Below are positions 9,129-16,502 of a stretch of DNA of 60,294 nt, one piece after another. Numbering within the stretch: the first letter of the stretch is position 1; every line of letters begins with the position of its first letter. Location of the stretch: NCBI GenBank assembly GCA_002402965.1, contig DHGW01000010.1, forward strand, positions 11,135 through 71,428, written 5' to 3'. The DNA is from Bacteroidales bacterium UBA4788 (GTDB lineage: Bacteria > Bacteroidota > Bacteroidia > Bacteroidales > VadinHA17). The translations under genes were made by a program, and so were the position numbers. Under the pieces are notes generated by a model that searched no databases, had not been told where the DNA came from, and worked only from the letters and a program-made list of their open reading frames with translations.

Positions 9129-9254
9129 AATATACGTGACCGGAAAGACTGGCGGCGCAGGCCGGCAGGAACAGGAAACAGAATGGGAATAGAATATACG
9201 TGACCGGAAAGACTGGCGGCGCAGGCCGGCAGGAACAGGAAACAGAATGGGAAT
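9117..9254. repeat. 64-bp perfect tandem duplication over the guaA 3' end
   Basis: Two identical 64-bp units run 9121-9184 and 9185-9248, preceded by gaat and followed by a third partial copy (gggaat at 9249-9254). Each unit begins at the guaA stop region (GGGAATAG) and contains GC-rich CCGG-bearing segments. The duplication fills the whole guaA to S41-protease gap. The pattern fits recent replication slippage. No function is visible. Confidence 0.9.
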
Positions 9255-9289
9255 GAAATTTGCAGAGAAGTAAAAAGAAACAACAGGAG

Positions 9290-10897
9290 ATGGTAAAGAA
9301 ACTGACAATAACATTAATTACGCTGCTGCTCATGCAGGGTACGGCGCTCAGGTCACAGGGGCTGACACAGGAGACATTCAAGATCGGAAAGACCCTTGCC
9401 CTGCTTGAGGCCATTTATGTCGACAGCGTAGACATTTCAGCGGTCACAGAGCAGATGATCATCAACGCCCTCCGCAATCTTGACCCACACTCGGTATATA
9501 TAGCCGCGAAGGATGTGCAGGAGGAGAATGAACCGCTGCAGGGTAACTTTGAAGGCATCGGGATACAGTTCAACGTACTCAATGATACTATAATTATTAT
9601 ATCTCCCATACCGGGAGGTCCTTCGGAGAAGGTGGGCATACAGGCCGGTGACCGGATAGTCGCAATTGCCGGTGAAAAGGTAACAGGTGTCGGCATCTCC
9701 ACCACCGGTGTGCAGAAGAAGCTCAGGGGCCCGAAGGGGACCAAGGTGGATGTGGCGATCTTCAGGAAGGGTGAAAGGGAGTTGCTCGACTTCACGATCA
9801 CCCGGGACAAGATCCCCGTCAACAGCCTCGATGCGGCATACATGGTGTCAGATAATGTGGGATACATCAAGCTGAGCCGTTTTTCGGAGCAGACAGCCTT
9901 TGAGTTTGCGCAGGCAGTGGAGAGGCTTCGCGGCAACAGGATGGAGCATCTTGTCATTGACCTGAGGGGAAACTCCGGGGGTTACATGGTGCCGGCGGTA
10001 CAGATTGCGGATGAACTTCTTTCCGGGGATGAGCTGATAGTCTATCTTGAAGGTCTGCATACATCGCGCCAGGAGTATAAGTCGGCACCGCTGGGAGCTC
10101 TCACACGGTCACGTGTGGCCGTACTCATTGACGAGGGTTCGGCATCGGCCAGCGAGATCCTGGCAGGAGCGGTACAGGACTGGGACAGAGGAGTTGTCAT
10201 TGGACGCAGGAGCTTTGGCAAGGGGTTGGTGCAGAACGGTTTCGGTTTGCCGGACGGATCGGAGATAAGACTCACAATTGCGCGTTACTACACCCCATCG
10301 GGGCGATCCATCCAGACGCCATATAACGAAGGATTTGACAAGTATTTTCAGACATACTACAGCCGGTATTTCAACGGTGAGCTGATCCATCCCGACAGCC
10401 TGAACCTGCCCGATTCCCTGAAGGCATTTACAATAAAAAACAAAAGACTGGTTTACGGAGGCGGAGGGATCACACCGGATATATTCATCCCAATTGACAC
10501 TGCCTTTTATTCGGATTATTACCGTGACCTGATAAGGACCTCCACGCTCACCAACTTCATGCTGTCATACACTGATCTCAACCGCAAGCAGCTGACGCGC
10601 AGGTTCAATAACTTCGGGGACTTCAGCAGGGGGTTTGAGATAGACGGAGCCACCCTGGATGAGCTGAAGGCAGCCGGGGAGAAGAACGGTGTCAGGTTTA
10701 ACCAGGCTCAGTTTGAAGTTTCGGAGCCTGAGATAAAGATAGTGATGAAGGCGCTTGTTGCCCGGGACCTGTGGGACATGAATGAATACTTCATGGTCAT
10801 CAACGGGGATGACTATGCAATCCTGAGGGCTCTGGAGGTTCTGAATGACCCACTCACCTATCAAAAGCTTCTCGGATACGGCAAGGAGGTGCGATGA
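9290..10897 (+). CDS. S41 family C-terminal processing peptidase
   Basis: This is a CtpA/Tsp-type serine protease of the cell envelope. The first ~20 residues form a signal/anchor segment (VKKLTITLITLLLMQG). A PDZ domain follows (about 85-165, with GIGIQF and AGDRIVAIAGE). The S41 catalytic core contains the nucleophile loop EGSASASEI and the general-base Lys in SFGKG. I prefer the ATG at 9290 (535 residues) because GGAG lies just upstream and a signal peptide starts there; a TTG at 9260 would add ten polar residues. It overlaps the next gene by 4 nt. Substrates are unknown. Confidence 0.93.
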   Translation: MVKKLTITLITLLLMQGTALRSQGLTQETFKIGKTLALLEAIYVDSVDISAVTEQMIINALRNLDPHSVYIAAKDVQEENEPLQGNFEGIGIQFNVLNDTIIIISPIPGGPSEKVGIQAGDRIVAIAGEKVTGVGISTTGVQKKLRGPKGTKVDVAIFRKGERELLDFTITRDKIPVNSLDAAYMVSDNVGYIKLSRFSEQTAFEFAQAVERLRGNRMEHLVIDLRGNSGGYMVPAVQIADELLSGDELIVYLEGLHTSRQEYKSAPLGALTRSRVAVLIDEGSASASEILAGAVQDWDRGVVIGRRSFGKGLVQNGFGLPDGSEIRLTIARYYTPSGRSIQTPYNEGFDKYFQTYYSRYFNGELIHPDSLNLPDSLKAFTIKNKRLVYGGGGITPDIFIPIDTAFYSDYYRDLIRTSTLTNFMLSYTDLNRKQLTRRFNNFGDFSRGFEIDGATLDELKAAGEKNGVRFNQAQFEVSEPEIKIVMKALVARDLWDMNEYFMVINGDDYAILRALEVLNDPLTYQKLLGYGKEVR

Positions 10898-12045
10898 AGC
10901 TTCTTGCGAAGACTCATTACGGCCTTGAGGAAGTCCTTGCAGAGGAGCTGAGGGAGATGGGCGCCACAGGCGTCGCCGTCCTGAACAGAGCCGTCGCATT
11001 CGAAGGATCAAAATTGCTGCTTTACACTGCCAACTACCGCTGTCGCCTTGCGCTGTCGGTGTTGATGCCGGTGGCATCATTTCGCATAGCGAAGCAAAAG
11101 GATCTGTATAATGGCTCGGTTGCCGTGGAGTGGGACCGTTACCTCGATCCGGGAAGGACCTTTGCAGTAACGGCGGTGGTCAACTCGGAACATTTTCCTC
11201 ATACGGGCTACGCAGGCCTGGTGGTCAAGGATGCCATTGCTGATTTCTTTCGCAGGCTGAACCTGGAAAGGCCTTCGGTGGATGCGCGTGATCCGGATCT
11301 GCTTGTCAATGTGCATATAAGCAATGACAGGGTGACCATCTCGCTCGATTCCACCGTGGTACCCCTCTACAAGAGAGGATACCGGCAGGACGGAGGGGAA
11401 GCGCCGCTTAGCGAGGTGCTGGCAGCAGGAATGATAGCCCTGTCAGGGTGGAAAGCCGGAATGCCGCTCACCGATGGGATGTGCGGCTCAGGTACAATTG
11501 TCGCAGAGGCAGGACTGACAGCCCGTAACATCGCCCCGGGCAGGTTCAGAAAGAGTTACGGTTTCATGCGATGGAAGGATTATGATGCTGCTCTCTACAG
11601 GTCAGTCAGGTTCGATGCCGAAAAGCACGAGCGGAAGCCGCCCGTGAAGATTTTCGGCAGTGACATATCGCCGGAAGCATGTGCCATCGCCCTGCGAAAC
11701 ATAAAAGCTGCCGGGCTTGAGGATACGGTTGAGATTACTGAACGTGATTTCTTTTCTTCACCGCCGCCGGCAGGGGAGGGTACCCTGATTATCAATCCCC
11801 CCTACGGCCATCGCCTGGGCACACAGGACATGGCTGAATTTTACGGCAGGATTGGCTCAACACTGAAACATGGTTATGCAGGTTATACCGCATGGATCCT
11901 GTCCGGTGACCTGACAGGGCTCAGGCAGGTAGCACTGAAGCCCTCCCGTAAGTACACCCTGCTGAATGGCGATATCGAATGCCGCTTTCAGGGTTACGAA
12001 CTTTATGGAGGAAGCAGGAAGGTGAAGGGAGCTGACAGCCTCTGA
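10894..12045 (+). CDS. THUMP-domain RNA N2-guanine methyltransferase (RlmL/UPF0020 type)
   Basis: This SAM-dependent RNA methyltransferase has a THUMP RNA-binding domain at about residues 45-155 and a Rossmann-type UPF0020 domain after it. Motif I is DGMCGSGT (194-201), the acidic SAM contact is GSDISPEA, and the catalytic motif is NPPYG (301-305), as in enzymes that make N2-methylguanosine. The closest known role is 23S rRNA m2G2445 (N-terminal half of E. coli RlmL, YpsC in Bacillus). The 383-residue protein lacks the second methyltransferase domain of E. coli RlmKL. It is translationally coupled to the S41 protease by an ATGA overlap. Confidence 0.9.
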   Translation: MKLLAKTHYGLEEVLAEELREMGATGVAVLNRAVAFEGSKLLLYTANYRCRLALSVLMPVASFRIAKQKDLYNGSVAVEWDRYLDPGRTFAVTAVVNSEHFPHTGYAGLVVKDAIADFFRRLNLERPSVDARDPDLLVNVHISNDRVTISLDSTVVPLYKRGYRQDGGEAPLSEVLAAGMIALSGWKAGMPLTDGMCGSGTIVAEAGLTARNIAPGRFRKSYGFMRWKDYDAALYRSVRFDAEKHERKPPVKIFGSDISPEACAIALRNIKAAGLEDTVEITERDFFSSPPPAGEGTLIINPPYGHRLGTQDMAEFYGRIGSTLKHGYAGYTAWILSGDLTGLRQVALKPSRKYTLLNGDIECRFQGYELYGGSRKVKGADSL

Positions 12046-12119
12046 AAATGTTTTTGTCAGCCGTAATGTAACCCTTGTCAAAAAAAGGTTGTCATAGCTG
12101 AAAATAAGATACGGGTATG

Positions 12120-12149
12120 TTGGCTTTTAACAACAATAATCTATTTTTG
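12120..12149 (+). promoter_or_regulatory. Bacteroidota promoter for the siaB/siaC-like pair
   Basis: TTGG at 12120-12123 and TATTTTTG at 12142-12149 are spaced about 19 nt, the expected geometry for the TTTG/TAnnTTTG promoter. Transcription would start near 12155, which favours the ATG at 12188 as translational start. Confidence 0.6.
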
Positions 12150-12187
12150 TTACTCGTTCTAGCTTATGATACTTGCACAAAGGCCCG

Positions 12188-12742
12188 ATGAGCTTTGACC
12201 TTGAAAATCTGGTGAGCGACCTTGACATAAGAGGAGCAGTCCTTTATTACAAGGGAAACGTTGACTCGGACACAATAACCAAGGCTCTGGACCTGGTGGA
12301 AAGAAAGTTGCTGGCAACGCGGGAAGCCCCGAGACTGAGGAAGAAGGTATATAATGTGCTCGTGGAGAGTCTTCAGAACCTCTATCATCACTCAGACAGG
12401 GTACCGAGAGGCTACCATGCTGCAAAACCTGACAGGTTCGGCCTTGTGGTCATGGAGAAGATTGGCAGGGGATATCGCGTCACAACATGCAATTTTGTGG
12501 CCGCAGTGAGAGTCAAAGAGCTTGAGGAGAAGCTGACAAGGATCAACCGTTCTACTCCGGAGGAGATCAAGGAACTCTACAAAGACATCCTTAATCACCA
12601 GGAGATAACGGAGAAGGGGTTAGGCGGACTGGGGTTGCTTGACATCGCCAGGAAGACAGGCCACCGGATCGATTTCAGGTTTAAAAAATTTGACAACCTG
12701 AATACAGCTTTCCGGTTAAGTGCTGTTGTGGCACCGGTATAG
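12188..12742 (+). CDS. SiaB-family protein kinase
   Basis: This 184-residue protein belongs to the SiaB family (DUF6272), an HATPase-like kinase that in Pseudomonas phosphorylates SiaC. An N-box-like helix (VLVESLQNLYHHS) and a glycine-rich ATP-lid motif (KGLGGLGLLDIA) are visible, as in anti-sigma kinases. The start is the ATG at 12188; a TTG 15 nt upstream is possible. A SiaC-like gene follows 31 nt downstream. The Pseudomonas partners SiaA (PP2C phosphatase) and SiaD (diguanylate cyclase) are absent from the window, so the output of the switch must differ or be encoded elsewhere. Confidence 0.83.
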   Translation: MSFDLENLVSDLDIRGAVLYYKGNVDSDTITKALDLVERKLLATREAPRLRKKVYNVLVESLQNLYHHSDRVPRGYHAAKPDRFGLVVMEKIGRGYRVTTCNFVAAVRVKELEEKLTRINRSTPEEIKELYKDILNHQEITEKGLGGLGLLDIARKTGHRIDFRFKKFDNLNTAFRLSAVVAPV

Positions 12743-12773
12743 GAGAATTAACAAAAACAGATAACAGAAAGCT

Positions 12774-13154
12774 ATGGAACCGATCATCATTGAAGGAACG
12801 CCGAAAACCCCATCCATTAAGTTCGATTTAAAGGAGGGAGTATTTGAGATTAAGGGGAGGTCAATACCCGAGAACTCGGTGGAGTTCTACAAACCGCTCA
12901 ATGAGTGGCTTGATCAGTACATGCAGGTGCCCCTTGACAAAACGGTGGTAAATATCAGGCTGGAGTATTTCAATACCAGCTCATCAAAATGCATCCTTGA
13001 CGTCTTCAAGCGACTGGAGGCGATACACAGGTCAAAGCATGATGTTGAGATCAACTGGTTTTACGAGGAGGATGATGAGGATATGCTTGAGGCAGGTGAG
13101 GATTATGATTCAATAATCAAGGTGCCTTTCAAGATGATTGAGATCGTTGAGTAA
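12774..13154 (+). CDS. SiaC-family regulatory phosphoprotein (DUF1987)
   Basis: This 126-residue protein has the DUF1987 layout: an N-terminal PSIKFDLKEGVFEIKGRS strand pair, a helix ending EWLDQYM, and the motif FNTSSSKCILD. Thr68 in that motif falls at the position reported as the SiaB-phosphorylated threonine of Pseudomonas SiaC. It is the expected substrate of the kinase encoded just upstream. In Pseudomonas the dephospho form activates a diguanylate cyclase; the target here is unknown. Confidence 0.85.
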   Translation: MEPIIIEGTPKTPSIKFDLKEGVFEIKGRSIPENSVEFYKPLNEWLDQYMQVPLDKTVVNIRLEYFNTSSSKCILDVFKRLEAIHRSKHDVEINWFYEEDDEDMLEAGEDYDSIIKVPFKMIEIVE

Positions 13155-13196
13155 TTCCCCTGGCAACAGGGTATTGGATCGGTTATATTTTTCGGG

Positions 13197-13222
13197 GGGT
13201 GTCAGCCTGTTGGCAGACGCCC
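13197..13222. terminator. Hairpin in the convergent siaC-ABC gap
   Basis: GGGTGTC-A-GCC / GGC-A-GACGCCC pairs over 11 positions with one G-U pair and one A-A mismatch around a TGTT loop. It lies between two convergent genes and may end both transcripts. There is no U-run on either side, so a Rho-independent role is uncertain. Confidence 0.4.
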
Positions 13223-13272
13223 TCTGTCATTGTAATTCCCTTCGTGCAGGTATTTCCGTAGCCTGCCTGCGG

Positions 13273-16200
13273 TTATCTGCGTTCGCGTTTGTCACGCATC
13301 ACTCTCCTGAGCTTCTCCGATGACTCCAGTATCCTGTGCAGGACCCTGAAATAGAGGAGTAAGTACAGAACCAGTGTCATCAGCCATATGACCGCAGTAT
13401 TGACCACCAGCGTGCCGGCGTATACACCGAACACCTTCTTGCGAGGCGCATAGAAGTGAGCTTTGATCAGCGGGTGGGCAGGATCAAAGAAAATCTGGTC
13501 GTAGTTCTGGTAGAGCCTGTCGCGGTACCGTTTGATTTTATCCTTTTCGTTGTCGTTTCTGACGAATTCTTCAAGTGACTCGTTGGTATACTGCTTCTTC
13601 ATACTGATGAAGGCATCCTTGTCAGCGCGCTCGTAAGCCATGATGCTCCTGTCGCGGGCTTCCACTGCATTCCTTGACACCTCGATATAATAACGTCTCA
13701 CCCTTTCGATGTAATCGCGCGCTGCACCTACAGCCTCCGGGGTGATGGCATCAGGGTTAATGACGCTGAGATCGAACGGAACGGTGGTTGTGAAACTTAT
13801 TTCCTCACCAATCTCATTCCGGATCAGCATCATATCATACCTGTCGGATTCATCCAGCCTCTCCCTTTCGATGTTGCTCTCCATGCGGGAGAGAATGCTT
13901 TTCATTTCGTTATACCATATATCCTTCCTGAACTTGGCGATGCTGATCACCTTGTCGAAATTATAGAACTGCTTTTCGAACCTGTTGTTCATGAACTGGT
14001 CGACTGCCAGCGCCTCATAACCCCAGCGGGCCGCAATAATCTCCCCGTAGACAGGGATCGAGACCGGTGAGGAGATGTTCGGATTGAGCTTGTCATATTT
14101 GACGATTATGCCGCTCAGAATGATCTGCGGGATGACAAGGAAGGGGATCAGGATATAGATTGTGACCACTGTTTTGAAGCTGTCTGAGATGAGCAGTCCC
14201 ATCATGTTTGATGTTGCCCAGCAGGAGAAGAGTACCAGCCAGTATTCGAACCACATGCCGCGTATGCCGAAGATGGAGTTGCCTACGGCGACGAAGGAGG
14301 CTGCCTGGATGGCGGAAATCAGGAACTGCACCCCGATTTTCGAAAGCAGGTAACTGTTCCAGCTCAGGTTAAGGAATGCCTCGCGCTTAAGGATTTTCCT
14401 GTCCTTGATAATCTCCTCCGCGCTCACTGTCAGGCCCATGAAGATGGCCACTATCACCGCCATGAAGATGTACACAGGCAGGTTGGTATTCTGCAGCAGG
14501 GTGTATGACGGATGGCTCACACTCTCGTCAAAATAGCGTATAATGAATGCCAGGAAGAGAGCCAGGACGGGAGCCTCGAGGAGTGTGATGACCATGTACT
14601 GCGCATCCGAGAGTTTGGCCAGTATGTCACGTTTTGCAAATACCAGGAACTGCTTCAGCTTGCCCGGTGTCCTGAAGGTTATCTCCGGGACTCCGTTCCC
14701 GGGTTTTGGATGCGGCGGTCTGTCCTCCTTTCTGGATTTGAAGTAGGCACTCCACTCCGGCGGTGATACCTTACGGGTCATGGTCGGTCGCCCGAACTCG
14801 TCAAGCACCTTTGATTCAACGATGCTGAAGATCTGTTCCGGGTTGACGTTTCCGCAGGCAGGACACTCGCTGTCATTGTATTTTGGGAGATGCATCCTGT
14901 CCTTGAAGTAGCCTATCGCGCCGACGGGTATACCGTAATAGACCATGTATCCTCCGGTATCAAGGAATATCAGCCTGTCAAACATCTTGAAGATATCCGA
15001 GGAGGGCTGATGGATGACGACGAATATCAGTTTTCCCTTCAGCTTAAGGTCATTAAGCAGGTCAAGTATGTTTTCCGAGTCGAGTGAGGACAATCCCGAG
15101 GTGGGTTCGTCAAGGAACAGGATTGCCGGTTCCCTGATAAGTTCCAGGGAGATGTTGAGCCGTTTGCGCTGACCTCCGGAAATCTTCTTATTGAGAGGTG
15201 TTCCCACCTTCATATTCTTAATATCATGGAGCCCGAGGCTGTGAAGCACTTCATCCACCTTGTTGGTGATGGCCTCATCATCCAGGTTGCCGAAGCAGAG
15301 TTTGGCATTGTAGAAGAGGTTCTCGAAGACGGTAAGCTCCTCTATAAGAAGATCGTCCTGAGACACATAGCCTATCAGACCCTTTACCTTTTCTGCATCA
15401 GTGTGCAAGTTGATGGAGTTGATGAGCACCTCACCCGAGTCGGGTTTGTTGGTGCCGTTGAGTACGCTCAGGAGGGTTGATTTGCCCGCTCCGGAGGCGC
15501 CCATGATGCCAACGAGTCTTCCGGACTCCTCCGCGAAACTCATGCGGTGAAGTCCCACCTGGCCTCCCTTGAACTTGTATTCGATGTCTTTAACCTCATA
15601 TACCACCCTTGATGCAAGGGCGCTCTCATCAAGGAACTGCCTTATCACCTCGGAATAGTATATAGGCTTGCTGCTCATGAACTTGAGTGACGCTCCACGC
15701 TCGAAGAGATATACCTTGTCTTCATGCCTGAGCTGGCCGCTCAGGAGAAGTTCCCCGGTTCCGAATGACCTGACGAACAGCATGTCAGCCTGTGGCAGGT
15801 TAAGCACCCTCACCTGTCCCCGGAAGGAGTCATTGATAATGTGGCGGGTCTTTTCATACCTTGTCTTACGGTCACTGTCAAGGACAAGAACCTGGGGTGA
15901 TTCCGGTACCTCGGACCGTGATGAGAGAACGAAAAGCTGAATAAGCTGATAGTCTTCGGGATTGATGTTAAATCCTTCCGCGGCGGTAATGATGAACTCC
16001 AGTTCGATGTTACTGACCCCGGCATTGTCGGTACGGCAGTATTCGAGAAGCTGGACCAGCACAATTATTTTCTGGTTGAGGGTGAGCTGCATCCCGATGT
16101 CAAAGCAGATCTTTATGATCCTTACCGAGATGGAGGAGTTTCTCCGGGCTTCCTTGCCCTTTCTGAGCCTGTCCTGGGCTTCGGCATAATATGTGTCGAA

Positions 16201-16347
16201 GATTTCCAGGTAGGCTTTTACCCCCTCATGGTTCAGCTGTGGCCTGAGGAAAGCCTCCACAACCTGTCGCCTGTCGCTCTCATTGCCCTGCGCAGGGGCA
16301 ATGATGGCAAAGAGATGCATCAGGGTATTAAGTATCTTCTCATTCAT
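13273..16347 (-). CDS. ABC transporter: fused ATPase and ABC2 permease with helical N-terminal domain
   Basis: This 1,024-residue protein has four parts. Residues 1-140 are helical and look TerB-like. Residues 150-245 are an uncharacterised beta-rich region. The ABC ATPase spans about 250-480 (Walker A GASGAGKST at 283-291, signature SGGQRKR at 390-396, Walker B AILFLDEP). An ABCG-like permease follows with five membrane segments between 586 and 748, a large charged extracytoplasmic domain at 750-975, and a last membrane helix at 977-999. A CPAC pair (495-498) precedes the permease. The domain order resembles ABCG half-transporters. The substrate cannot be inferred. It converges on the siaB/siaC pair and diverges from clpB. 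Confidence 0.85.
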   Translation of the reverse strand: MNEKILNTLMHLFAIIAPAQGNESDRRQVVEAFLRPQLNHEGVKAYLEIFDTYYAEAQDRLRKGKEARRNSSISVRIIKICFDIGMQLTLNQKIIVLVQLLEYCRTDNAGVSNIELEFIITAAEGFNINPEDYQLIQLFVLSSRSEVPESPQVLVLDSDRKTRYEKTRHIINDSFRGQVRVLNLPQADMLFVRSFGTGELLLSGQLRHEDKVYLFERGASLKFMSSKPIYYSEVIRQFLDESALASRVVYEVKDIEYKFKGGQVGLHRMSFAEESGRLVGIMGASGAGKSTLLSVLNGTNKPDSGEVLINSINLHTDAEKVKGLIGYVSQDDLLIEELTVFENLFYNAKLCFGNLDDEAITNKVDEVLHSLGLHDIKNMKVGTPLNKKISGGQRKRLNISLELIREPAILFLDEPTSGLSSLDSENILDLLNDLKLKGKLIFVVIHQPSSDIFKMFDRLIFLDTGGYMVYYGIPVGAIGYFKDRMHLPKYNDSECPACGNVNPEQIFSIVESKVLDEFGRPTMTRKVSPPEWSAYFKSRKEDRPPHPKPGNGVPEITFRTPGKLKQFLVFAKRDILAKLSDAQYMVITLLEAPVLALFLAFIIRYFDESVSHPSYTLLQNTNLPVYIFMAVIVAIFMGLTVSAEEIIKDRKILKREAFLNLSWNSYLLSKIGVQFLISAIQAASFVAVGNSIFGIRGMWFEYWLVLFSCWATSNMMGLLISDSFKTVVTIYILIPFLVIPQIILSGIIVKYDKLNPNISSPVSIPVYGEIIAARWGYEALAVDQFMNNRFEKQFYNFDKVISIAKFRKDIWYNEMKSILSRMESNIERERLDESDRYDMMLIRNEIGEEISFTTTVPFDLSVINPDAITPEAVGAARDYIERVRRYYIEVSRNAVEARDRSIMAYERADKDAFISMKKQYTNESLEEFVRNDNEKDKIKRYRDRLYQNYDQIFFDPAHPLIKAHFYAPRKKVFGVYAGTLVVNTAVIWLMTLVLYLLLYFRVLHRILESSEKLRRVMRDKRERR

Positions 16348-16502
16348 CCCGGAGAGGTGTCAGGAACCGCATTACAGCTCCTGAATGATATATAACGGCC
16401 CCGGCTTACCTATATTATCCCGGGTCTGTCAATCTGGCATGAATCAGGCTTGCGGAACGGTATGGCAAAATTATTGAACAGCATAAGGGAAAAGCATGGA
16501 AT

